Made by a program: the position numbers and the translations under genes
Shown: positions 1 to 5,539 of the stretch, piece by piece
How positions within the stretch are numbered: the stretch's first letter is position 1
How the letters are laid out: every line of letters starts with the position of its first letter
The notes under the pieces: generated by a model
Seen by the model: the letters and a program-made list of their open reading frames with translations, nothing else
The model's database searches: none
What the model was told of the DNA's origin: nothing
Assembly (NCBI GenBank): GCA_028717165.1
Contig: JAQUOK010000073.1
Location: 1 to 9,589 of the forward strand
Source: Victivallaceae bacterium
Lineage (GTDB): Bacteria; Verrucomicrobiota; Lentisphaeria; Victivallales; Victivallaceae
Direction of reading: 5' to 3'
DNA: 9,589 bases

Positions 1-1
1 T

Positions 2-1474
2 CCCGAACAGAAGTCTGCCGGCTCCTACCTCTGGCGCTGCAAGGATTCGGACGGCAATACCGGGATCATCGGCTCGTCCGGGAACATTGCCAGCGTCAAC
101 GGTCAGACCGGCCCGGAAGTAGTCCTGGAACCTTCCGACGTCGGCGCCGTCGCCGAAAACTTGAGCGGCGAGTACAGCAGGCCGGATTCCTTGCTGGCGC
201 AGATGATGTTATTCCTGCGCAACGGCGCGGTGAATTTGTACGGCACGCTCGCGGATCTGAAGAATTTTATGGGCGGGTATTTCGCCGATGCCGACCACAG
301 TCACGCCATTGACGATGTGACTGAGTTGCAGACAACTCTGGACGGCAAAGCCGATGCCGTCGCGTTCACCGGTTTTCAGGTTATTGTTCAGGGACAGATC
401 ACTCAATACTTTGCCACCCTTTCGGAAGCGGCGGCATATATAAATACGCTCGAGTTGAGCAGCCTTCAGGGAATCGCCGTCAACTGCGCTCCGGGAACCT
501 ATACCGAAACGGAAACTTTCACCATGCCGGAAGTCCCGCTGCGAATGAACCTCAACGGAGCGGTGATTACTTTTGCCGGCGGGCTGGTGATAAGCGCCGC
601 GACTACTTTGAAGAACGGGAGTATAAACGGCAGCGTATCGCTTGCCGGCGAACTTATCGCGGCGTTCGTTTCCTTTACCGGAGATATCACTGCCGGCCGG
701 AACATGGAGCTGATCAACTGCGGCGTTATTGGCGACATAACGGTTGAAAGCAGCCGGATGCTGATAGCCGGGCGGCTGCAGTTGCGGGGACGGCTCATTT
801 CCGCCGGGCGTGTGGTTGTCGGCGACCGCAGTTGGATAATCACCACCGACAATTCCAATCCGCTGGTCACTTCGACGGGCGGCTCCCTCATGATGACCGA
901 AACGCTGATCATCAATTACGGAACCGGTGGCGGCATAAGCTGCGACAACGGCGCGACCCTTCCCCTCGCCAACGCCTTTGCCGATATGGCGATCGTGAAC
1001 GGAACCGTTTCGGCCGGAAACGCGGTAACCATACTTTCCTCCATATATCTGACATCGGAAGCGTCCGGCGCGGCCATTGTCTGGCTGAGCGCGCCCGGCG
1101 ACCACAATCACACCGTTGATGAAGTTACCGGACTGCAAACCGCTCTTGATTCCAAACAAGTAAAGGCCGCCGCTTACGGTCTGGGAACTGAATTGACCGG
1201 GGCAATTTCAGTGGATATTTCCAATGGCGATACGCAGTACGGGACGCTTACCGGCACGGTTACTCTGGCCTACGGTTCAATCAGCAATCTGGAAGAAGGA
1301 CAAAATTTTATTCTGCAGTTGGACAATGCAGCCGGGCAGACTTTCAATTTCACTGCGGAAACCGCCGGGAGTATTGCGGTTCTGGGTTCCGGCGATACCG
1401 GCTGCTATAAAATCGCCTTTTCCAAAGTTGACGGAAAAATCTGCTATGACGGCAAAAATGAAGTTATTACCTAA
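2..1474 (+). CDS. Phage tail fibre / receptor-binding protein, 5'-truncated by window edge
   Basis: The reading frame is open from base 2 to the TAA at 1472-1474, giving the last 490 residues. A TTG at 161 is internal, not the start, because the frame continues upstream without a stop. Residues near 92-148 nt read VNGQTGPEVVLEPSDVGA, a linker very common in phage tail-fibre and baseplate proteins. Two HxH-containing segments (DHSHAIDDVTELQ at about 293 nt, DHNHTVDEVTGLQ at about 1100 nt) are the short repeats seen in fibre shafts. The part between them is rich in short beta strands and G/N/T turns (for example the stretch around VNCAPGTYTE), suggesting a right-handed beta-helix like pectin-lyase-fold tailspikes. 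The final 110 residues look like a compact beta tip domain. It would act outside the cell, at the virion tip, in host recognition. The function is inferred from these motifs; the receptor is unknown. Confidence 0.82.
   Translation, partial: PEQKSAGSYLWRCKDSDGNTGIIGSSGNIASVNGQTGPEVVLEPSDVGAVAENLSGEYSRPDSLLAQMMLFLRNGAVNLYGTLADLKNFMGGYFADADHSHAIDDVTELQTTLDGKADAVAFTGFQVIVQGQITQYFATLSEAAAYINTLELSSLQGIAVNCAPGTYTETETFTMPEVPLRMNLNGAVITFAGGLVISAATTLKNGSINGSVSLAGELIAAFVSFTGDITAGRNMELINCGVIGDITVESSRMLIAGRLQLRGRLISAGRVVVGDRSWIITTDNSNPLVTSTGGSLMMTETLIINYGTGGGISCDNGATLPLANAFADMAIVNGTVSAGNAVTILSSIYLTSEASGAAIVWLSAPGDHNHTVDEVTGLQTALDSKQVKAAAYGLGTELTGAISVDISNGDTQYGTLTGTVTLAYGSISNLEEGQNFILQLDNAAGQTFNFTAETAGSIAVLGSGDTGCYKIAFSKVDGKICYDGKNEVIT
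293..349 (+). repeat. Copy 1 of an HxH shaft repeat in the tail-fibre gene
   Basis: This segment encodes DHSHAIDDVTELQTTLDGK. It matches the second copy at 1100-1156 in 40 of 57 bases by hand count and is in the same reading frame. Most differences are silent or conservative, so the two copies are an old duplication kept at the protein level. Confidence 0.75.
1100..1156 (+). repeat. Copy 2 of the HxH shaft repeat
   Basis: This segment encodes DHNHTVDEVTGLQTALDSK, the partner of the copy at 293-349. The copies are 807 bases (269 codons) apart, so exchange between them would delete or duplicate the intervening beta-rich domain in frame. Confidence 0.75.
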
Positions 1475-1497
1475 AAAATCCAACCAGGGGGTGAAAT

Positions 1498-1893
1498 ATG
1501 GATTTTCAGATTCTCGCCATGAAGTACGATCTCGCCGCTCCGGAGTCGTTCCGGACGGCGACAGCAGCACAGATCGACAGCGTGTACAACGGCGCCGGGC
1601 CGGACTGGATGCCGCAATGGGGACGCGATGTCCTGACTGAATTCCTGCGGATATTCAAGGCGGCGATTGCCATTCATGACTGGCGATTCGAGTATGCCGA
1701 TGGTTCCGAGACAGGATTCAAAACCGCCAATAAAGAATTCCTGGCCAATATGCGCAAAATAATCGCGGCTAAATATAAAATCTGGGAGCTGGCCTACTGG
1801 AAATGGCAATGGCGGGCATGGATCGCCTACCGCGCCTGCGTCCGTTTCGGCTGGAGCGCCTGGGTTGACAACAAATCAGGAGATGACAAATGA
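1498..1893 (+). CDS. Small phage protein with phospholipase A2-like HD pattern, 131 aa
   Basis: The ATG at 1498 follows a strong GGGGGTGA ribosome binding site and lies 23 bases after the tail-fibre stop. The protein has an NGAGP turn at residues 31-35, then IHDWRF at 59-64 with a His60-Asp61 pair, then ANKEFLANM at 77-85, and a Trp/Tyr-rich basic end (about 96-122). A Gly-rich turn, then a helix carrying HD, then an Asp/Asn-x-x-F helix is the order seen in phospholipase A2-fold proteins (Ca-binding loop and catalytic His-Asp). From memory, small phage proteins next to tail genes share this NGxGP...IHD...NM arrangement. The only cysteine is at 114, so the classical disulphides are absent. Activity on lipid is an inference; a structural role is equally possible. 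The 3' end overlaps the next gene by four bases (ATGA). Confidence 0.6.
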   Translation: MDFQILAMKYDLAAPESFRTATAAQIDSVYNGAGPDWMPQWGRDVLTEFLRIFKAAIAIHDWRFEYADGSETGFKTANKEFLANMRKIIAAKYKIWELAYWKWQWRAWIAYRACVRFGWSAWVDNKSGDDK

Positions 1894-2108
1894 GAAAAAT
1901 TATAACGGTAATTATCGGAACCGCATTGCTTTTGTCGGGAGGTTGCCTTTCCAGAACCTATTATTACGCCCCGACGGAAAAAACTCTGACCAAGGGGAAA
2001 GATGGCCTGATTCGCGGTGCAGTAAATCAAGAAGGGTATTATCCGATATGGAGCGAGGCCCCAAATAAAAACTTTGCAAACCCGTCATTTTCCATAATCG
2101 GGAAATGA
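1890..2108 (+). CDS. Small lipoprotein, 72 aa, unknown function
   Basis: The ATG at 1890 overlaps the preceding stop (ATGA) and has an AGGAG site at 1878-1882, so the two genes are translationally linked. Residues 1-18 form a short signal peptide: Arg2-Lys3, a hydrophobic run, then LSGGC with Cys19 as the likely lipidated residue. The lipobox is slightly atypical, with Ser at -3. The mature part is about 54 residues, polar and Tyr-rich (RTYYYAP near 22-28). Its place between tail genes and a terminator suits a lysis, spanin-like or lysogenic-conversion role, but it has no proline-rich o-spanin signature. I do not recognise the family. Confidence 0.65.
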   Translation: MRKIITVIIGTALLLSGGCLSRTYYYAPTEKTLTKGKDGLIRGAVNQEGYYPIWSEAPNKNFANPSFSIIGK

Positions 2109-2128
2109 CACAACCCATAGGAGGCATT

Positions 2129-2467
2129 ATGCCTAAACTCAAGTCCCTTGTTGTGCCGGCGCTGCTTGCGCTGGCGGCCGCCGTACTGGTAACCGGATGT
2201 TCGCTGTTCAGCAACGACAGCGCCAGTACCTCGGAACGTTTGGCCACGGCGAAAACTGTAGCGAAAACTGTGCTTAAAGCAGTCTGCACTGCCTACAGTT
2301 CCGGTGGCAATACGCTGGCCGAAGCCAAAATCGACGAACTGGTTGTGGACGGCACGCTGACCGAATCCCAGGCCTCGAGTCTGAAGTCGATGTTGGCTGG
2401 CGGCGTCAGCGCGCTGGAGGAAATCGCCAACAGCGATGATTCCGCCAGTTCGTCCAACACCCAATAA
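2129..2467 (+). CDS. Small alpha-helical lipoprotein, 112 aa, unknown function
   Basis: I chose the ATG at 2129 because AGGAGG at 2119-2124 sits just before it; an in-frame ATG at 2105 would put that site inside the gene and add eight residues before the signal peptide. Residues 4-23 are a clear signal: Lys3/Lys5, a hydrophobic Leu/Ala/Val core, then LVTGC with Cys24 as the lipid anchor. The mature part of about 89 residues is predicted helical and rich in Ala, Ser, Asp and Glu, with a Ser/Asp-rich tail (DDSASSSNTQ). It would sit on a membrane face. It is the last gene before the terminator at 2481. A second lipoprotein directly upstream suggests that the two work together, which is inference only. 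Confidence 0.7.
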   Translation: MPKLKSLVVPALLALAAAVLVTGCSLFSNDSASTSERLATAKTVAKTVLKAVCTAYSSGGNTLAEAKIDELVVDGTLTESQASSLKSMLAGGVSALEEIANSDDSASSSNTQ

Positions 2468-2480
2468 CCCTCAACCCCGC

Positions 2481-2510
2481 TGCCGGGGGTGAAATCCCCC
2501 GGTAATTTTC
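2481..2510 (+). terminator. Rho-independent terminator after the lipoprotein gene
   Basis: A perfect 7-bp stem CCGGGGG (2483-2489) / CCCCCGG (2496-2502) has a 6-base loop, is extended by weaker flanking pairs, and is followed by ATTTTC. It starts 14 bases after the stop at 2467 and separates the late structural block from the next transcription unit. Confidence 0.85.
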
Positions 2511-2566
2511 CATAAAATTCCGGTTTATTCCCCGGCCTTGAAAATATTCTGAGAATAATGCTTAAT

Positions 2567-2656
2567 TTGTTGATTATTAATGCCTTATGACTTGCTATCG
2601 TCGCATTAATGCTTTATACTGTTACTAGTTAAAGATAAGGCGTTAATAATCAACAA
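2567..2656. repeat. 22-bp inverted repeat flanking promoter 1 (probable operator)
   Basis: The left arm 2567-2588 and right arm 2635-2656 are reverse complements over 22 bases with one difference (T2581 against G2642). The 46-base centre contains the whole promoter at 2592-2620. A further copy of the inner 13 bases (ATTAATGCCTTAT type) lies at 2605-2617 and overlaps the -10 box. A diverged version of the same layout precedes the amidoligase gene (3984-4085). The layout fits repressor binding on both sides of RNA polymerase; the regulator itself is not identified. Confidence 0.8.
2592..2620 (+). promoter_or_regulatory. Promoter 1, TTGCTA-17-TATACT
   Basis: The -35 TTGCTA (2592-2597), 17-base spacer and -10 TATACT (2615-2620) fit sigma-70 spacing. 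The sequence CTTGCTATCGTCGCA from 2591 recurs with one change at 4020, upstream of the amidoligase gene, also followed by a -10-like box at the same spacing. Transcription would begin near 2627, inside the inverted repeat. It drives the genes at 2674, 3125 and 3401. Confidence 0.7.
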
Positions 2657-2673
2657 GATAAGGAGACCGAAAG

Positions 2674-3012
2674 ATGAACGCGAACAACACAGCAAGCCGG
2701 AAGATCAAAGCCCACAAACAGTACAGCGAAGCGGACTACGCTAACCTGAGCGATAACCGCTATACGGATGCCCAAATTATTCAGATTTGGGATCGCGAAC
2801 AGGAAAATGCCAAAACAATTAATCCGCTCTTTGAAAAGCTCGCCCTGAAATATCTGGACCACACCCTGAAAGTCCGAAAAACGGACCGCCTTGATTTTTT
2901 CGAGATCAGCGTGTGGAGCGGCAAACGTGTGATCGAAGCCGCCTATCAGGCGGGGCGAAAAGCGACAAAAACCGCCTTGGAACGCAGGCAAAAATGGCCG
3001 GAAAAACATTGA
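2674..3012 (+). CDS. Hypothetical basic protein, 112 aa
   Basis: The ATG at 2674 follows AGGAGA at 2661-2666 and is the first gene after promoter 1. The protein is charged and mostly helical. It has a basic N-terminus (about 9-16), an YTDAQIIQIWDRE helix around 30-42, and a Lys/Arg-rich C-terminus (95-112). No signal peptide, membrane segment, cysteine motif or catalytic pattern is visible. I do not recognise the family. Its placement, first in an operator-controlled unit that also holds a HARE-HTH protein, and its basic ends are compatible with nucleic-acid binding, but nothing shows this directly. The open frame, good ribosome binding site and following gene support a real gene. Confidence 0.6.
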   Translation: MNANNTASRKIKAHKQYSEADYANLSDNRYTDAQIIQIWDREQENAKTINPLFEKLALKYLDHTLKVRKTDRLDFFEISVWSGKRVIEAAYQAGRKATKTALERRQKWPEKH

Positions 3013-3091
3013 TAAGCTAAACCGCAAAAATATCTATAACATAGACATTGTGCATTTGAACTTAAACCGAAGTGAATGATGCTACGAAAAA

Positions 3092-3109
3092 ATAAGCTTG
3101 ACCACTTAA
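3092..3109. promoter_or_regulatory. Possible operator half-sites before the gene at 3125
   Basis: ATAAG (3092-3096) faces CTTA (3105-3108) as an inverted pair. The reverse strand reads TTAAGTGGT, close to the ATAAGTGGT of the right arm at 4064-4072. No convincing -35/-10 pair was found in the 112-base gap 3013-3124, so the site may be fortuitous. Confidence 0.25.
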
Positions 3110-3124
3110 AGGGAGATTGGAAAA

Positions 3125-3388
3125 ATGACTTACAACGCCAGAAAAGAATTCGAAAAAATCGAAAAGGACAACGCCGCCTTGCTGAAACTGATCGCGGATA
3201 AACTCGCCGAGAGAAGCGCTATTTACCGCGGGGAAGGCATTCACGGCGGACATGTCGGAACCATCATGGATATCCGGCATCACCTCAGGGAAACGCTGGC
3301 CATGATGATGTTTACCGCGAACTGCAAAGAGGAAGAAGTCTATGCCGAAATCAAACGGCAAATCAAAAAAGTGAAGACCAATTTATAG
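3125..3388 (+). CDS. Hypothetical small helical protein, 87 aa
   Basis: The ATG at 3125 has a GGGAG site at 3111-3115. The protein begins with a long amphipathic, highly charged helix (residues 4-31, with heptad-like leucines at 19, 20 and 22 and Lys/Glu alternation). Next comes a Gly/His-rich turn, GIHGGHVG at 38-45, then a second helix with IRHHLRE at 50-56 and a final Glu/Lys helix. This two- or three-helix layout with a GIHxGHVG turn seems familiar from other prophage and plasmid accessory proteins, but I cannot attach a function. It is cytoplasmic, with no signal or membrane segment. The TAG stop forms part of the ribosome binding site of the next gene, so the two are probably translated together. 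Confidence 0.6.
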   Translation: MTYNARKEFEKIEKDNAALLKLIADKLAERSAIYRGEGIHGGHVGTIMDIRHHLRETLAMMMFTANCKEEEVYAEIKRQIKKVKTNL

Positions 3389-3400
3389 GAGTATAGAGCC

Positions 3401-3838
3401 ATGAACGCAAATGAAATCACCGTTGGAAACAAGTATGCCGTTACAGTCGGCAGAAACGAAATCGAAGTCACCGTCACGGAAAAAACCGAACGCGGCTGGC
3501 AGGTCGCGTCCGCTTCCGGGAGGATTTTCCCGGTCAACAGCAGTGAAAGGTTCGTCAAGCGCCTTGAACAGCCGGAAGCTCCCGCATCACCCCAAAGCGG
3601 ACTTTCCATGCTGGACGCGGCCGCGGAAATCCTGAAAGGGACTTCGCATCCCATGTCCGCTAAAGAACTCATCGTCGCGATGGAAGACATGGGCGTCTGG
3701 AAAAGCCCTGCCGGAAAGACGCCTGCTAATAGCCTCTCCAGTGCGCTCAACCGGGAAATCTCAGGAAAAGAAAATCCCCGTTTCCAAAAGACCGGAAAAG
3801 GACTGTTCACTCTTGCGGAAACAGCACCGGCCGAATAA
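3401..3838 (+). CDS. HARE-HTH (HB1/ASXL-type winged helix) domain protein, 145 aa
   Basis: The ATG at 3401 lies nine bases after TAGGAG (3386-3391), which overlaps the previous stop. Residues 5-55 look like a small beta domain (alternating Val/Thr strands). A Pro/Ala linker (56-66) follows. Residues 69-140 match the HARE-HTH consensus: LDAAAEILKG, a PMSAKELI helix, W100, KTPANSLSSALNREI at 106-120, and a final RFxxxGKGLFTL strand pair. Known HARE-HTH domains occur in restriction endonucleases, RNA polymerase delta subunit and chromatin proteins such as ASXL, and have been proposed to sense DNA or its modification state. A DNA-binding regulatory role for this copy is therefore inferred. It is the last gene before the terminator at 3863. 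Confidence 0.82.
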   Translation: MNANEITVGNKYAVTVGRNEIEVTVTEKTERGWQVASASGRIFPVNSSERFVKRLEQPEAPASPQSGLSMLDAAAEILKGTSHPMSAKELIVAMEDMGVWKSPAGKTPANSLSSALNREISGKENPRFQKTGKGLFTLAETAPAE

Positions 3839-3862
3839 GCCTTTTTTACAGTCCATTTCAGC

Positions 3863-3890
3863 AGGGCGGGTTTAATTCCCCGCCCTCTTT
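3863..3890 (+). terminator. Rho-independent terminator after the HARE-HTH gene
   Basis: An 8-bp perfect stem AGGGCGGG (3863-3870) / CCCGCCCT (3879-3886) with an 8-base loop is followed by CTTTATT. It ends the unit that begins at promoter 1. Confidence 0.8.
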
Positions 3891-3899
3891 ATTGCCTTG

Positions 3900-3915
3900 C
3901 CGGGGCTTGCCCCGG
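3900..3915. other. Short GC hairpin of unknown role
   Basis: CCGGGG (3900-3905) and CCCCGG (3910-3915) form a 6-bp stem around CTTG, ten bases after the preceding terminator. The T-rich stretch after it is weak and displaced, so it may be a backup terminator or a small interspersed palindrome. Confidence 0.4.
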
Positions 3916-3983
3916 GCTGTTCATTTTCCCTCAAATCCACCATTTGCGGACATATTGCCGCAATACCTTAGAAATACCGTAAA

Positions 3984-4085
3984 TAGTTGAATATAAAGCA
4001 CTTATTTCCTGCTACACGACTTGCTATTGTCGCACATTGGATTTAACATGTACACAGAATAAGATAAGTGGTTGAATACCAACAG
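3984..4085. repeat. Diverged inverted repeat flanking promoter 2 (probable operator)
   Basis: The left arm 3984-4005 and right arm 4064-4085 are reverse complements at 14 of 22 positions, including the inner 7 bases CACTTAT/ATAAGTG. Both arms resemble those at 2567-2656: shared GTTG and CTTAT blocks, and the right arms match in 15 of 22 bases from GTT onward. The distance from the TTGCTA core to the right arm is identical in both modules. The left arm here is 12 bases further out, about one helical turn. Confidence 0.65.
4021..4049 (+). promoter_or_regulatory. Promoter 2, TTGCTA-17-TAACAT
   Basis: The -35 TTGCTA (4021-4026), a 17-base spacer and TAACAT (4044-4049) repeat the layout of promoter 1. 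The stretch ACTTGCTATTGTCGCA differs from promoter 1 by one base. The weaker -10 suggests lower or activator-helped expression. It is the only convincing promoter before the amidoligase gene and may drive the whole run to 9491. Confidence 0.65.
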
Positions 4086-4117
4086 GATAACAAAAACCAA
4101 CAAAGGAGCTGGAAAAA

Positions 4118-5011
4118 ATGACAACGCTGAAAGACATCCGGTTCGGAATAGAGATCGAAACTGTTCGCGCAGGACGTGAACGAAGCGCGCAAGCCATCCA
4201 GAGCGTGGTCGGCGGCAGGGTAAGATATGTCGGCGGGTGCTATGATGAATGGGAATGCCAGGCCGCAGACGGCAGGATTTGGAAATGCCTGAACGATTCC
4301 AGCCTGACCGCCGCTCCCAGTAACCTGCGGGCGGAAGTGGTTTCCCCGATTCTGAGTTATGCCGACCTCGAAACCTTGCAGGAAATAATCCGGGCGTTGC
4401 GCCGGACGGGCTGCCGCCCGCACAGATGCGCGGGAATCCATATCCATATTGACGGAAGCAACTTCGACGCCAAAAGCCTGAACAACCTTGCGAAAATGTG
4501 GTACAAGCAGGAAAACCTGATTATCGCGGCCCTCGGCACCAATCCCGACCGCTTGCGGAATTACACCCGCCCGATGAATTCCGAGTTCATCGACCGGATT
4601 GAACGGAAGCGCCCCCGGAACCGCGAGGAATTCGCCGAAGCATGGTACGGCTACCGGAATACGCGCCCCGAACATTATGACCGGACGCGGTATACGACCA
4701 TGAATTTTCACAGCCTCCTCTATAGAGGTTCGATTGAATGTCGCGCCTTCGAATCGACCCTTCACTCCGGGCGTATAAAGGCCTATATCCAATTCGTTTT
4801 AGCCCTCGGAGCCAAAGCCCTTAACAGCCGCGCGGCCTGCAGTAAGAAACGCGAATACAACCCGGCCACCGCCAAATACGACTTCCGGGTTTTCGCCATT
4901 CTGAACCTCGGGCTGACCGGAGACGAATTCAAGAATACGCGAAAACATCTCCTCGCCAACCTTTCAGGCAGCGCCGCATGGAAGCACGGCCGCCCGACCG
5001 CGAACGCATAA
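4118..5011 (+). CDS. Putative amidoligase (Amidoligase_2 family, glutamine-synthetase-like fold), 297 aa
   Basis: The ATG at 4118 follows AGGAG at 4104-4108. The protein carries the family motifs in order: FGIEIE at 9-14 (Glu12 and Glu14, likely Mg-ATP ligands), NDSSL at 59-63, AEVVSP at 72-77, GIHIHID at 106-112 (His108, His110), TMNFHSL at 194-200, and SIECRAFESTL at 205-215 (Glu207, Arg209, Glu212). These match the phage and prophage branch of GS-fold carboxylate-amine ligases, which use ATP to join an amine to a carboxylate. Length is normal and no key motif is missing. There is no signal peptide, so it acts in the cytoplasm. Following genes encode a GAT-II amidotransferase and a GGCT-like cyclotransferase, an association noted before for amidoligases, which supports a shared pathway. 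The substrate (small molecule, protein, cell wall or nucleotide) cannot be read from the sequence. Confidence 0.85.
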   Translation: MTTLKDIRFGIEIETVRAGRERSAQAIQSVVGGRVRYVGGCYDEWECQAADGRIWKCLNDSSLTAAPSNLRAEVVSPILSYADLETLQEIIRALRRTGCRPHRCAGIHIHIDGSNFDAKSLNNLAKMWYKQENLIIAALGTNPDRLRNYTRPMNSEFIDRIERKRPRNREEFAEAWYGYRNTRPEHYDRTRYTTMNFHSLLYRGSIECRAFESTLHSGRIKAYIQFVLALGAKALNSRAACSKKREYNPATAKYDFRVFAILNLGLTGDEFKNTRKHLLANLSGSAAWKHGRPTANA

Positions 5012-5018
5012 AACCAAC

Positions 5019-5036
5019 GGGGGCGGCAACGCCCCC
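5019..5036 (+). other. GC-rich intergenic hairpin without a T-tract
   Basis: GGGGGCG (5019-5025) and CGCCCCC (5030-5036) form a perfect 7-bp stem closed by a GCAA tetraloop, eight bases after the amidoligase stop. The sequence after it (ATAACCCTC) lacks a T run, so full intrinsic termination is doubtful. It may attenuate transcription or protect the upstream mRNA end, giving more amidoligase than downstream products. Confidence 0.6.
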
Positions 5037-5062
5037 ATAACCCTCAAAAGGAGGATACGACC

Positions 5063-5539
5063 ATGAAAGTACGAGTCAACGAAACCGACCTGAACGGCAA
5101 GCCCATTTACGATTCGGGCGAAATCCTGAACGGGGAAAGCCACCTCGACATCGTCGAGGGAATGAAAATAGCGCCGTTCACCGTAAACCTCGAACCGTTG
5201 CCCTATATGTGCGACGTGCTGGCCAGAACCGGCAGTCCCGGCTTCCCGTTGCCTGATGAACCGGAAGCGGCCGCAAAGGCCTTTCTGCTCAAACTGGCGG
5301 CATCCGGGTTCGTCCAGTTTCTCGAGGACGATCCTTATCCGCCGCGCCTGATGGAAGTTCTGGAAACGATCCGGCAGTCCGGCGTGACCAATATGTTCGA
5401 TGTGCCGATAGTTGCCGGACTTGCCGAACAAATGGGCGAAACCGAAGTCGCCGAGTGGATCAATACTCATCGGCATGACTACGGCGAAATTATTCTCTAC
5501 GGCAGACATCCGAATTCCGAATCCACGGAGGTGAAATAA
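5063..5539 (+). CDS. Phage accessory protein with NMFD-type (DUF5049-like) C-terminal domain, 158 aa
   Basis: The ATG at 5063 follows AAAGGAGG. Residues 1-85 show a beta-rich start (VRVNETDLNGKPIYDSGE) and then a helical part, with no match I recognise. Residues 96-147 (MEVLETIRQSGVTNMFDVPI onward, then EWINTHRHDY and IILYGR) follow a pattern known to me from small phage proteins: a helix, a conserved NMFD, a helix, and an aromatic end in which a Tyr precedes an I-x-x-G turn. I associate this with DUF5049, whose function is unknown. The stop overlaps the next start (TAATG), so it is translationally coupled to the amidotransferase and probably belongs to the same pathway or complex. An adaptor or substrate-presenting role is speculation. 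Confidence 0.65.
   Translation: MKVRVNETDLNGKPIYDSGEILNGESHLDIVEGMKIAPFTVNLEPLPYMCDVLARTGSPGFPLPDEPEAAAKAFLLKLAASGFVQFLEDDPYPPRLMEVLETIRQSGVTNMFDVPIVAGLAEQMGETEVAEWINTHRHDYGEIILYGRHPNSESTEVK

Noticed and set aside
209..1159. Long minus-strand open frame of 316 codons opposite the tail-fibre gene
   Set aside because: It is a codon-bias shadow of the sense gene: low-complexity Gly/Arg/Asn composition, no ribosome binding site, no recognisable domain, and the sense frame has clear fibre motifs.
2105..2128. Upstream ATG at 2105 as start of the second lipoprotein
   Set aside because: It overlaps the previous stop but would place AGGAGG inside the coding region and add residues before the signal peptide; the ATG at 2129 has the better site and signal.
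2545..2557. 13-base palindrome TATTCTGAGAATA between terminator and promoter 1
   Set aside because: The arms are only six bases, it has no second copy near promoter 2, and AT-rich sequence makes such palindromes common by chance.
3013..3124. Possible separate promoter for the gene at 3125 (for example TTGAAC near 3056 with TGCTAC)
   Set aside because: The -10 candidate matches poorly and the conserved TTGCTA core of the two real modules is missing; read-through from promoter 1 is sufficient.
4043..4792. 249-codon minus-strand open frame opposite the amidoligase gene
   Set aside because: It reads through the promoter module and the conserved amidoligase motifs on the other strand, and it has no start signals or domain of its own.
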